A stretch of 64,000 bases of DNA from JADCCX01 sp031431475 (GTDB taxonomy: Bacteria > Pseudomonadota > Alphaproteobacteria > Rhizobiales > Beijerinckiaceae), in contig JANPDL010000035.1 in assembly GCA_031431475.1 (NCBI GenBank), positions 310,001 through 374,000 on the forward strand, given 5' to 3'. Numbering within the stretch: the stretch's first letter is position 1; every line of letters begins with the position of its first letter. Made by a program: the position numbers and the translations under genes. Positions 25,504-38,973 of the stretch are shown one piece after another. The notes under the pieces are model-generated. The model saw only the letters and a program-made list of their open reading frames with translations. It had not been told where the DNA came from and did no database searches.

Positions 25504-26595
25504 CTACCGCCCCGTCTTCACCCGCGTCCACAGCCTTGTGACCGTGCGTTGCAGGCGTTCGTCATAGGCCGTGTTGGTGAAGAGCCGCTTCATCACCTCT
25601 TCAGTGGGATAAACGCCGGGATTGTTCAGTACCTCCAGCTTGATCTGCGCCCGCGAAGGCGTGTTGGCATTGGCGTATTCGACGAGGTTGGAGTTTGCCG
25701 CTGCCACATCGGGGCGCAGCATGTAGTTGATGAAAATCAGCGCGTTGTCGGCATTGGGCGCATCCTTCGGGATTACCATGGAATCGAACCACATCTGCGC
25801 GCCCTCCAGAGGAATGATGTAATCGATCTCGACACCGTTTCCGGCTTCCTTGGCTCGTTTGCGGGCCTGCAGAATATCGCCGGAGAAGCCAAGCGCCATA
25901 CAGATATCCCCACCCGCGAGGCCGTTTATATACTCCGAAGAATGGAACTTGCGAACGTTCCCGCGCACGCGGAACACCGCATCGCCCGCCTTCTGAATGT
26001 CCTCTGCCTTCTTGGAATTGGGATCGAGCTTCAGGTGGTGCAGCACGTTCGGCAGCACATCTTCCGGTCCGTCCAGCACATGGATGCCGCAATCCTTCAG
26101 CTTGGAAGACACCCTCGGATCGAGCAGAAGGTCCCAGCTTTGCGGAATAGTACCGCCCAGCCGCTCCTTCACCTTGGCCACATTCACACCTATCCCGACC
26201 GTTCCCCAGAGATAGGGAATAGCAAATTTGTTGCCTGGATCATAGGTTTTCAGCCGCTCCATGATCTCTGGCCAGAGATTCTTGTGGTTGGACAACTTTG
26301 AAAGATCGAGCGGCATGAACACACCCGCCGCCGCCATGCGCTGCAGGAACGGAGCGGAAGGTACCACGATGTCATACCCCGATTTGCCCGCCAGCATCTT
26401 GGTTTCGACGATCTCGTTGTTATCGTAGGTGTCATAAATCACCTTAATGCCGGTTTCCTTGGTGAAGTCCTCCAGCACCTTGGGATCGATGTAGTCGTTC
26501 CAGTTATAGACGTTGACAACCTTTTCCTGCGCGAAGGCGAGACTCACGGAGAATGTCAAAACTGCAGCAAGCGAGGCGATGCGGCGTGTCAGCAT
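25504..26595 (-). CDS. Spermidine/putrescine-type ABC substrate-binding protein
   Basis: A 363-residue exported protein of the PotD/PotF class. A signal peptide ends at LAFAQ (about residue 22), followed by the family start EKVVNVYNWNDYIDP and later GLAGGDICMALGFSGD and IPLEGAQMWFDSMVIPKDA. The frame is open up to 27021, but only the ATG at 26595 gives a signal peptide. No permease or ATPase genes are adjacent. It leads a two-gene unit with the ThDP enzyme and is divergent from adenine deaminase. Confidence 0.92.
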   Translation of the reverse strand: MLTRRIASLAAVLTFSVSLAFAQEKVVNVYNWNDYIDPKVLEDFTKETGIKVIYDTYDNNEIVETKMLAGKSGYDIVVPSAPFLQRMAAAGVFMPLDLSKLSNHKNLWPEIMERLKTYDPGNKFAIPYLWGTVGIGVNVAKVKERLGGTIPQSWDLLLDPRVSSKLKDCGIHVLDGPEDVLPNVLHHLKLDPNSKKAEDIQKAGDAVFRVRGNVRKFHSSEYINGLAGGDICMALGFSGDILQARKRAKEAGNGVEIDYIIPLEGAQMWFDSMVIPKDAPNADNALIFINYMLRPDVAAANSNLVEYANANTPSRAQIKLEVLNNPGVYPTEEVMKRLFTNTAYDERLQRTVTRLWTRVKTGR

Positions 26596-26703
26596 GGATT
26601 GGTGGTCCTGTCGTTGGCTGCGGGAAACATAAGGCAGGCGCACCAAATTCCGCAATGCGCGAAAAGGATTCCCAAGTGGCTTTTTCCGGGTCATCATCCT
26701 GCC

Positions 26704-28395
26704 ATGAAAAAACAACCACTCCCCACTATGATTGCGCAGGGCGCAGGCCGTGAACCCGCCGATCTCGTGATCCGCAACGTACAACTCTATGACCTTATCA
26801 CAGGTGCATTGACGCTGAGCGATATCGCGATCTGCGGTGATCGGATCGTCGGGACCTATGCCGAATACAAAGGCGTCCGCGAGATCGACGGGCGGGGCCG
26901 TATCGCTGTTCCGGGCTTTATCGACACGCATTTCCATGTCGAATCCTCTCTGCTGACACCGCTCGAATATGACCGCTGCGTACTGCCCCATGGCGTGACA
27001 ACGGCGATCTGGGACCCGCACGAGATCGCCAATGTGCTGGGTGCGGAAGGCATCCGCTATGCGCTCGATTGTGCTTTGGCCACGATCATGGATCTGCGGG
27101 TAATGCTCTCGTCCTGCGTGCCTGCGACCGATCTGGAGACATCAGGCGCGCGGCTCGATGCGGCTGATCTGCTGCCCTTCCGCGACCATCCCAAAGCGCT
27201 TGGCCTGGCGGAATTCATGAATTTCCCTGGTGTCATTCATGCCGCACCCGATGTGATTGCAAAGCTGGAAGCCTGGGCCGACGGCCATATCGACGGACAT
27301 GCGCCGCTGCTCTCCGGAACGGCCCTGAACGCCTACCTTTCCGCCCGCATCCGCACGGATCACGAAACGACAGCGCCCGCCGAAGCGATGGAAAAACTGA
27401 AGAAAGGTATGGCGATCCTGATCCGAGAGGGGTCGGTCTCCAAGGATTTGCACGCGCTGATGCCGATCATCTCGGCTGACACTTCGGCCTTTCTGGCGTT
27501 CTGCACGGATGACCGCAACCCGCTTGATGTGGCGGAGGAGGGCCATCTGGATTTCGTTATCCGGGAAGCCATCCGCTGCGGTGCGCCTGCGCTGCATGTC
27601 TACCGCACGGCCACGATCAGCGGAGCGCGAATTTTTGGCCTTACCGACAGGGGCATGATTGCACCGGGCTACCGCGCCGATATCGTACTGCTCGACGGCG
27701 CACTGGAAGATTGCCGCGTCTCTCAGGTGATCTCTGCGGGGCGACCCGTGACGCAGGAGCTTTTCGCCACGCGCGAAACCGTGGCCACTGTGGGGCTCAC
27801 CAGCATGAGAGCGCGGCAGGTTTCATCCGTGGATTTCAGGGCGAAGCACCACGGCGTGGATACGCCGGTGATCGGTGTCATCCCCGGCAAGATCATCACG
27901 GCGCATTTGAGGAAAACCTTACCTGCGACCGGCATCGATCTCGCGCAGGACATCATCAAACTCGCCGTGATCGAGCGCCACGGCAAGAACGGCAATATGG
28001 CGGTGGCCAGTGTGCAGGGCTTTGGCCTCAAGCGAGGTGCCATCGCGTCGTCCGTTGGTCATGACAGCCACAACATCACGGTGGTCGGCGCAGATGACGC
28101 TGACATGGCGCTCGCCGCAAACCGGTTGGGCGAATTGCAGGGCGGCTTCGTGGTGACGGAAGCAGGCAAGGTGCTGGCCGAACTGGCGCTGCCGGTCGCG
28201 GGCCTGATGAGCCTGCTCGACTTCGAGGGCGTGCGCGGCAAACTGATCCCGCTGCGCGCCGCTGCGAAATCACTGGGCTGCACGCTGACCGAGCCGTTCC
28301 TTCAGGTGGCGTTCCTGCCGCTACCCGTGATCCCGCATTTGAAGATTACGGACAGGGGGCTGATCGATGTGGACCAGTTCAGGTTGATCGGCTGA
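26704..28395 (+). CDS. ade: Adenine deaminase
   Basis: A 563-residue amidohydrolase converting adenine to hypoxanthine plus ammonia. The metal-binding THFHVESS motif (about residue 75), the block VLPHGVTTAIWDPHEIANVLG, and the C-terminal adenine deaminase domain with VGHDSHNITVVGADDADM are characteristic. The ATG at 26704 is chosen because the upstream frame overlaps the divergent promoter region. The 3' end overlaps the convergent polyprenyl synthase gene by 17 bp. Confidence 0.95.
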   Translation: MKKQPLPTMIAQGAGREPADLVIRNVQLYDLITGALTLSDIAICGDRIVGTYAEYKGVREIDGRGRIAVPGFIDTHFHVESSLLTPLEYDRCVLPHGVTTAIWDPHEIANVLGAEGIRYALDCALATIMDLRVMLSSCVPATDLETSGARLDAADLLPFRDHPKALGLAEFMNFPGVIHAAPDVIAKLEAWADGHIDGHAPLLSGTALNAYLSARIRTDHETTAPAEAMEKLKKGMAILIREGSVSKDLHALMPIISADTSAFLAFCTDDRNPLDVAEEGHLDFVIREAIRCGAPALHVYRTATISGARIFGLTDRGMIAPGYRADIVLLDGALEDCRVSQVISAGRPVTQELFATRETVATVGLTSMRARQVSSVDFRAKHHGVDTPVIGVIPGKIITAHLRKTLPATGIDLAQDIIKLAVIERHGKNGNMAVASVQGFGLKRGAIASSVGHDSHNITVVGADDADMALAANRLGELQGGFVVTEAGKVLAELALPVAGLMSLLDFEGVRGKLIPLRAAAKSLGCTLTEPFLQVAFLPLPVIPHLKITDRGLIDVDQFRLIG

Positions 28396-29392
28396 CGCAG
28401 AAATCCACCACTTCCACCATCGCCGACTTCAGCGGTGAATCCGGGAAGATGCCAAGCGCATCCTTCGCCATCGCGCCGTAATGGCGGGCGCGCTCGACCG
28501 TATCCTCCAGCGAGTGGTGCTTGCGATGCAGGCCGATCGCCTTCTCAAGCGCAGCATCGTCACTGACGCCGTCTTCCAGTGCCGCTTTCCAGAAGGCGCG
28601 CTCTGTCGCATCGCCCCGGCGGTAGGCCAGAATCACGGGCAATGTGATCTTGCCCTCGCGGAAATCATCGCCGACGTTCTTGCCGAGCTTGGCGGTGGTG
28701 CCGCCGTAATCCAGCACGTCATCCATCAGTTGGAAGGCGACACCGAGATTGGTGCCGTAACTGCGGCAGGCCGTGATGGCTTCCTTGCCACCCCCAGCCA
28801 CCAGCGGCCCGACTTCACAGGCCGCGGCGAACAGCGCTGCCGTCTTGGCGCGCACAACGGCGAGATATTCGTCTTCTGACGTGATCAGGTTCTTGGCAGC
28901 GGCAAGCTGCATCACCTCGCCCTCGGCGATCACGGCGGCAGCGGTTGAAAGCACGTCAAGGCAGGGCAGCGAACCCACCTCCACCATCATCTTGAAAGCC
29001 TGCCCCAACAGGAAGTCACCGACAAGGACGCTGGCCTCGTTGCCCCAGACCGTGCGTGCCGCCGGCTTGCCCCGGCGCATGTCGCTGTCGTCCACCACAT
29101 CGTCATGCAGCAATGTCGCGGTATGCATGAACTCGACCGAGGCCGCGAGTTTGAGATGGCCTTCGCCTTCGTAGCCACACAGTTTAGCAGCCGCGAGCGT
29201 CAGCATCGGCCGCAGCCGCTTGCCGCCTGAAGAGATCAGGTGGTTGGCAACCTCCGGGATCATGGTGACGTCAGACCCTGTCCGCGCCAGGATCGTGGCA
29301 TTCACCCGTTCCATGTCGGATTTCGTGAGCTGGACGAGAGAATCGACGCTGGCAGCGGCCGCCTTCTCCTCAAACGCTATGACGACGCCCAA
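28379..29392 (-). CDS. Polyprenyl diphosphate synthase (IspB-like)
   Basis: A 337-residue trans-prenyltransferase that builds the long isoprenoid tail of ubiquinone. The first Asp-rich motif is LLHDDVVDDSDMRRG, the second is QLMDDVLDYGG, and GGKRLRPML is the IPP site. The frame begins at GTG 29434, but TTG at 29392 gives the start GVVIAFEEK expected for Hyphomicrobiales members and has GAGG about 6 nt upstream. Chain length (octa- or decaprenyl) cannot be read from the sequence. It is divergent from the methyltransferase gene. Confidence 0.92.
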   Translation of the reverse strand: MGVVIAFEEKAAAASVDSLVQLTKSDMERVNATILARTGSDVTMIPEVANHLISSGGKRLRPMLTLAAAKLCGYEGEGHLKLAASVEFMHTATLLHDDVVDDSDMRRGKPAARTVWGNEASVLVGDFLLGQAFKMMVEVGSLPCLDVLSTAAAVIAEGEVMQLAAAKNLITSEDEYLAVVRAKTAALFAAACEVGPLVAGGGKEAITACRSYGTNLGVAFQLMDDVLDYGGTTAKLGKNVGDDFREGKITLPVILAYRRGDATERAFWKAALEDGVSDDAALEKAIGLHRKHHSLEDTVERARHYGAMAKDALGIFPDSPLKSAMVEVVDFCVSRST

Positions 29393-29520
29393 TGCTGCCT
29401 CATTCTTGTTTGCTTCTGCCCAATAGAGTGGCACCAGGCTTCAAATGTTTCAACGCGCCCTGTTGCCGCAACACAGCGCTCATGGCAAGCCTTTGAGACA
29501 GAGGAAGGATTGACCATTTC

Positions 29521-30291
29521 GTGACGGAACCCTTTTCTGATGACTGGTTTCTGGATTGCCGCCTGCTTTTACGCCAGCCGCAGAAAGGGCACCGCATCGG
29601 CACGGACGCACTGTTGCTTGCGGCGATGACTCCCGCAGAAGGCCGCGTCTGCGATCTCGGAAGTGGTGTCGGCGCTGTCGGGCTGGCGCTGGCAATGCGG
29701 GGCGCGGCTGAAACAATGCTGATCGAACGCGACCCTGTATTTGCGGAATGCGCCCGGCATAACATTGAAAATTGCGGGTTTACGGATCGTGTGGCGCTCG
29801 CCAGCGCCGACATTTTCGACCGCAAGGTTTTTTTGCGCGATACGGCACTGGCGGACCAGAGTTTTGATGCAGTCGCCACCAATCCACCCTTTGATCAGGC
29901 ACTGAGGGGCCGCCGCAGCCCGACTGTACTGAAACAGACCGCGCATGCCATGCAGGGCGGTGATCTGGCGGACTGGCTCAAGGTTGCAGTGCGGCTGTTG
30001 CGCGACGGCGGAACACTCACCCTGATCCACAGGGCGGACCGGTTGGCAGATGTACTCGCTGCCATGCCGAAACGCGCTGGCGGCGTGACAGTGAAACCGG
30101 TGCAGCCACAGGGGGATCAAGCTGCCACACGCATTTTGGTGCAGGCAACAGCGGGGTCCCACGCGCCACTAAGCCTTTTGCCACCGCTCGTGCTGCATGG
30201 CCCTGATGGCAACTTCACACCTGAGGTGGATGCCATTCACAAGGGACGGGCCGCAATCTCCATGCGGCCCGCATCTCAAACTAGACGCTGA
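29521..30291 (+). CDS. TrmN6-like SAM-dependent methyltransferase
   Basis: A 256-residue methyltransferase. The start GTG is followed by the family-type N-terminus with RQPQKGHRIGTDALLLAA, a SAM motif CDLGSGVGAVGLAL, and the N6-adenine catalytic motif NPPF (ATNPPFDQALRG). This combination is typical of the TrmN6/YfiC group that methylates tRNA1(Val) A37. The assignment is to the family; the exact RNA target is inferred. It ends 3 bp from the stop of the convergent small secreted protein. Confidence 0.85.
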   Translation: MTEPFSDDWFLDCRLLLRQPQKGHRIGTDALLLAAMTPAEGRVCDLGSGVGAVGLALAMRGAAETMLIERDPVFAECARHNIENCGFTDRVALASADIFDRKVFLRDTALADQSFDAVATNPPFDQALRGRRSPTVLKQTAHAMQGGDLADWLKVAVRLLRDGGTLTLIHRADRLADVLAAMPKRAGGVTVKPVQPQGDQAATRILVQATAGSHAPLSLLPPLVLHGPDGNFTPEVDAIHKGRAAISMRPASQTRR

Positions 30292-30294
30292 TGG

Positions 30295-30654
30295 TCAGCG
30301 GCAGACACGGCGTGCCGGACGCCATTGCTGGCCATAAGGGGTCCAGACCCAACCGCCGGGGCGGATGAAACACGCTCCACCATAATACGCAGGGCGAGCG
30401 TAATAAGGGCGATGGAAGCGGTGGGGACGATAGAACCGCGCAGGCCGGTAGAAGCCCCGCCGGAAACCACGCCCGCCACCGCGCCATCCGCCGCCACGGC
30501 CCCAGCGTACCTCGTCAGTGACGGTCGGAACCGTATCCAGGATCACATTGCCTGATCCGGCGAGCATTGGCGCGGCCTGGGCGGCAGGCATCGGGGCTAT
30601 CGTGATCACGAGTGCGGCGACGGCAGCATTGATGAAACCAGAAAGTCTCGACAT
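30295..30654 (-). CDS. Small secreted Gly/Arg/Tyr-rich protein, unknown function
   Basis: A 119-residue protein with a signal peptide ending at AAQAAP (about residue 28). A low-complexity stretch follows (RWGRGGGWRGGGRGFRRGF, then repeats of the RPHRFHRPYYARPAYY type), with a C-terminal pair of Cys (GGACFIRP ... RRVCR). It resembles the family of short, basic, exported Hyphomicrobiales proteins of unknown role. AGGAGG lies 9 nt upstream of the ATG at 30654. Confidence 0.7.
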   Translation of the reverse strand: MSRLSGFINAAVAALVITIAPMPAAQAAPMLAGSGNVILDTVPTVTDEVRWGRGGGWRGGGRGFRRGFYRPARFYRPHRFHRPYYARPAYYGGACFIRPGGWVWTPYGQQWRPARRVCR

Positions 30655-30790
30655 AGCATTGGCCCTCCTCAAGCCATCTGTGAACCCGGACCACCAAGGC
30701 ACCGGCAAGGAGGATCATGCGGCCGCCTGAATTACAGTTCGCAAACGGCTGGATGATGTTTATTTAACCATTTGAAACTGCGAAAAGGCC

Positions 30791-32425
30791 TCAAAGCCCC
30801 GCAGCGCGCGCGCGAAGCACGAACTTCTGAATCTTGCCTGTCGAGGTTTTGGGCAGGTCAGCAAAGACGATGGTGCGGGGCAGCTTGTAGCTCGCGAGAT
30901 GCGCGCGACAGAACGCTATGATTTCGGCCTCGGTCGCGCTTGTGCCGGATTTCAGCTCGATGAAAGCGCAGGGGTGCTCGCCCCATCGCGCATCAGGCCG
31001 CGCCACAACCGCCACGAGCGACACGGCGGGATGCTTGAACAGCACATCCTCCACCTCAATGGACGAGATATTCTCGCCGCCCGAGATGATGATGTCCTTC
31101 GAGCGGTCCTTGAGCTGGATATAGCCGTCGGGATGCATCACGCCCAGATCGCCCGAATGGAACCAGCCGCCCGCGAAGGCCTCGTCCGTGGCCGTCTGGT
31201 TCTTGAGATAGCCCTTCATGCCGATATTGCCGCGGAACATCACCTCGCCCATGGTTTCGCCATCGGCAGGCACGGGCTGCATCGTGGCGGGGTCCATCAC
31301 GGCGAGATCCTCCTCGCCCGGATAGTTCACGCCTTGCCGCGCTTTTAGCCGTGCTTGCTCGGCCAGGGGCAGAGCATCCCATTCCGCCTTCCACGTATTG
31401 ACGACGGCGGGGCCATAGACCTCGGTCAAGCCATAGACATGGGTCACGTCGAAGCCAGCCTCCTTCATCCCAGCGAGAACAGCCTCCGGCGGTGGCGCGG
31501 CGGCGGTGATAAAGCTGACGCGCCCCGGCAGCGGGCGCATCTCGTCGGGTTTCGCTGCCAGCAACGCGCTCATCACGATGGGCGCGCCGCACAGATGCGT
31601 GACGTGATGATCCGCCATCGCATCGAACATAGCTTTTGCCCGCACCCAGCGCAGGCAGACATGCGTGCCGCCGATGGCTGACAACGTCCAGGGGAAACAC
31701 CAGCCGTTGCAATGGAACATCGGCAGCGTCCACAGATACACCGGGTGTGGCTGGATGGCGGCGGCGAGCGTGTTAGCGAAGCACATGAGATAAGCCCCGC
31801 GATGCGAATAGACCACGCCCTTGGGATTGCCCGTCGTGCCTGACGTGTAGTTCAGCGACAGCGCGTCCCATTCGTCAGCGGGCCAGACCCAGTTGAACTC
31901 CGGATCGCCACCGGCCAGCAGCGCCTCGTAGTCGGCCACGGGCTGCGCGCCATCAAGGCCGAACGGCGCATGGGGAAATTCGGGATCGTCATATTCGACC
32001 AGAACGGGCTGCCGGGCTGAAAGCTTCAGAGCGGCCTGCGCGACGGGCGCGAACTCGCGGTCCACGATCAAAAGCTTCGCCTCGCCATGGTCGATCTGGA
32101 AGGCGATGGTCGCAGCATCGAGCCGCGTGTTGATGGTGTTGAGCACAGCGCCCAGCATCGGCACACCGTAATGCGCCTCCAGCATCGGCGGTGTGTTGGC
32201 AAGGATCACCGCGACGGTGTCACCCTTGCCGATGCCACGCTTGTAGAGCGCCGAGGCCAGACGGCGGGAGCGCGCGTAGAATTCACGGTAGTTCACCAGC
32301 ATCTTGCCATGGATGATGGCGGTATGATCTGGCCAGACCTTCGCTGCCCGCTGCAGGAAAGACAGTGGCGTCAGCGGCTGGAAATTGGCTGGATTGCGGT
32401 CGAGACCGGTGGTGTAAATGGACAT
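30791..32425 (-). CDS. AMP-binding acyl-CoA synthetase
   Basis: A 544-residue ANL-superfamily ligase that activates a carboxylic acid via acyl-AMP to the CoA thioester. The P-loop is YTSGTTGNPKGVVYSH, A5 is HVYGLTEVYGP, A8 is FHSGDLGVMHPDGYI, and the catalytic lysine lies in KTSTGKIQKF near the C-terminus. It is closest in character to medium-chain or methylthiopropionate-type ligases; the substrate is not decided. The ATG at 32425 has GGGAG 11 nt upstream. It stands alone. Confidence 0.9.
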   Translation of the reverse strand: MSIYTTGLDRNPANFQPLTPLSFLQRAAKVWPDHTAIIHGKMLVNYREFYARSRRLASALYKRGIGKGDTVAVILANTPPMLEAHYGVPMLGAVLNTINTRLDAATIAFQIDHGEAKLLIVDREFAPVAQAALKLSARQPVLVEYDDPEFPHAPFGLDGAQPVADYEALLAGGDPEFNWVWPADEWDALSLNYTSGTTGNPKGVVYSHRGAYLMCFANTLAAAIQPHPVYLWTLPMFHCNGWCFPWTLSAIGGTHVCLRWVRAKAMFDAMADHHVTHLCGAPIVMSALLAAKPDEMRPLPGRVSFITAAAPPPEAVLAGMKEAGFDVTHVYGLTEVYGPAVVNTWKAEWDALPLAEQARLKARQGVNYPGEEDLAVMDPATMQPVPADGETMGEVMFRGNIGMKGYLKNQTATDEAFAGGWFHSGDLGVMHPDGYIQLKDRSKDIIISGGENISSIEVEDVLFKHPAVSLVAVVARPDARWGEHPCAFIELKSGTSATEAEIIAFCRAHLASYKLPRTIVFADLPKTSTGKIQKFVLRARAAGL

Positions 32426-32616
32426 GGATGTTTTGCTCCCGGCCCAATCCATGGCAATACAGGAGGATATTGGCAACCGAAGCTGCATGTCGGCATTGAA
32501 CGCGTAATTTTATTGCGAGAGCGTATCAGCATGGCACTCGAATGGCGTTGGCCGACCCTCGATAGCGGTAAAGAAATCCAGCGTTTCAACAAAAGATGCG
32601 TTATTGATCATCCTCC

Positions 32617-32636
32617 GCAATTTAATTGCTTATAAT
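32617..32636 (+). promoter_or_regulatory. Palindrome abutting a TATAAT box upstream of gltB
   Basis: The 374-bp gap 32426-32799 contains no gene. GCAATT (32617-32622), one central T, and AATTGC (32624-32629) form a 13-bp palindrome. One base later comes a perfect TATAAT (32631-32636). No convincing -35 lies at 17 bp (TTGATC at 32604 has a 21-nt spacer). If this is the gltBD promoter, the leader is about 160 nt and the palindrome would be an operator. A second -35-like TTGACC is at 32730. Confidence 0.4.
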
Positions 32637-32799
32637 GCCAATTTTCTTTGCATTTCATCCGCCAGTTCATTTTCCGCTTGCAAGCTCTGGCGCTAGGTGA
32701 CATTGGGTACTGTCGATAGGACAGGAATGTTGACCAATATGCGCCAACGTCTTGCGTTCTATAGTTCTAATTGCACTCATCCGCCCCAGGGAGGACGCC

Positions 32800-37536
<4,737 letters not shown>

Positions 37537-37548
37537 TTGGAGTACATC

Positions 37549-38967
37549 ATGGGCAAGGTCACAGGCTTCCTCGAAATTGACCGGCAGGACCGGAAATACG
37601 CTCCCGCGTCGGATCGCATCCGGCACTACAAGGAGTTTGTCCTGCCGCTGTCCTCGGACACCGTGAAGGATCAGGCGTCGCGCTGCATGAACTGCGGCAT
37701 TCCGTTTTGTCACAACGGCTGCCCGGTCAACAACCAGATCCCGGACTGGAACGACCTCGTCTATCAGGATGACTGGGAGGAGGCGCTCAGGAACTTGCAT
37801 TCCACCAACAACTTCCCCGAATTCACGGGCCGTGTCTGCCCTGCGCCCTGCGAGGCGGCCTGCACGCTGAACATCGAGGACACGCCCGTCACCATCAAAT
37901 CGATTGAATGCGCCATCATCGACAAGGGCTGGGAGATGGGCTGGGTGAAACCGGAGGTGCCAAAGCACAAGACGGGCAAAACAGTCGCCGTCATCGGCTC
38001 CGGCCCCGCAGGCCTTGCCGCTGCGCAACAGCTGGTCCGTGTCGGTCACGACGTGCATCTCTACGAGAAGGCGGCGCGTGCCGGTGGCTTGCTGCGCTAT
38101 GGCATCCCTGACTTCAAGATGGAGAAGCGCCACGTTGATCGCCGGGTCGAGCAGATGGAAGCCGAAGGTGTGATCTTCCATTACAACGTCAACGTGGGCA
38201 GCGACGTTTCGGCGAAGGAGCTGGCGGACAAGCATGATGCGCTCGTCATGACCGGTGGCTCGGAAAAGCCGCGCGATCTGCCGATCCCGGGGCGTGATCT
38301 CGTCGGCGTGCATTTCGCCATGGACTTCCTGCCGCAGCAGAACCGTCGGGTGAGCAACGAGGGTGTCACGGTCGAACCGATTCTGGCCTCGGGCAAGCAT
38401 GTTGTCGTCATCGGTGGTGGCGACACGGGGTCCGATTGCATCGGCACGTCAGTGCGCCAGGGCGCACTCTCTGTGACGCAGCTCGAAATCATGCCGCAGC
38501 CTCCCGAAAAGGAAAGCAAGGCGCTGAACTGGCCGAACTGGCCGCTGAAGCTGCGCACGTCATCTTCGCATCAGGAAGGTGCAGAGCGCCAGTTCGCGGT
38601 AGCCACCGTGCGCCTCGAAGGCAATAGCAAGGGCCATGTGACAAAGCTCGTCTGCGCCCAGTCAGGCAGCGATTTCAAACCGCTGCCAGGTACTGAATTC
38701 GAATTGCAAGCCGATCTCGTGCTGCTCGCCATGGGCTTCATCCAGCCCGTGCATGAGGGTATGGTGCAGGAACTTGGCGTCGGCACGGATACACGCGGCA
38801 ACGTCAAGGCCACGGATCGTGACTACAAGACCACGACGGACAAGGTCTTTGTTGCAGGCGACATGCGTCGGGGACAGTCCCTCGTGGTCTGGGCCATCCG
38901 TGAGGGCCGTCAGGCAGCGCGCGCGGTGGACGAGTTCCTAATGGGCGAGACGGTGTTGCCGCGCTGA
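37549..38967 (+). CDS. gltD: Glutamate synthase small subunit
   Basis: A 472-residue beta subunit feeding electrons from NADPH to GltB. The N-terminal Cys clusters (CMNCGIPFCHNGCPVNN and CPAPCEAACTLNI) bind two [4Fe-4S] centres. The FAD fold is VAVIGSGPAGLAAAQ, the NADPH fold is VVVIGGGDTGSDC, and the C-terminal FAD block is FVAGDMRRGQSLVVWAIREGR. The ATG at 37549 has TTGGAG 6 nt upstream. It converges on the DUF459 gene with a 6-bp gap. Confidence 0.97.
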   Translation: MGKVTGFLEIDRQDRKYAPASDRIRHYKEFVLPLSSDTVKDQASRCMNCGIPFCHNGCPVNNQIPDWNDLVYQDDWEEALRNLHSTNNFPEFTGRVCPAPCEAACTLNIEDTPVTIKSIECAIIDKGWEMGWVKPEVPKHKTGKTVAVIGSGPAGLAAAQQLVRVGHDVHLYEKAARAGGLLRYGIPDFKMEKRHVDRRVEQMEAEGVIFHYNVNVGSDVSAKELADKHDALVMTGGSEKPRDLPIPGRDLVGVHFAMDFLPQQNRRVSNEGVTVEPILASGKHVVVIGGGDTGSDCIGTSVRQGALSVTQLEIMPQPPEKESKALNWPNWPLKLRTSSSHQEGAERQFAVATVRLEGNSKGHVTKLVCAQSGSDFKPLPGTEFELQADLVLLAMGFIQPVHEGMVQELGVGTDTRGNVKATDRDYKTTTDKVFVAGDMRRGQSLVVWAIREGRQAARAVDEFLMGETVLPR

Positions 38968-38973
38968 ACGTCG

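Noticed and set aside
25504..27021. Long 505-codon frame for the polyamine-type binding protein
   Set aside because: The first 142 codons overlap the divergent promoter region and ade; the signal peptide begins at the ATG at 26595.
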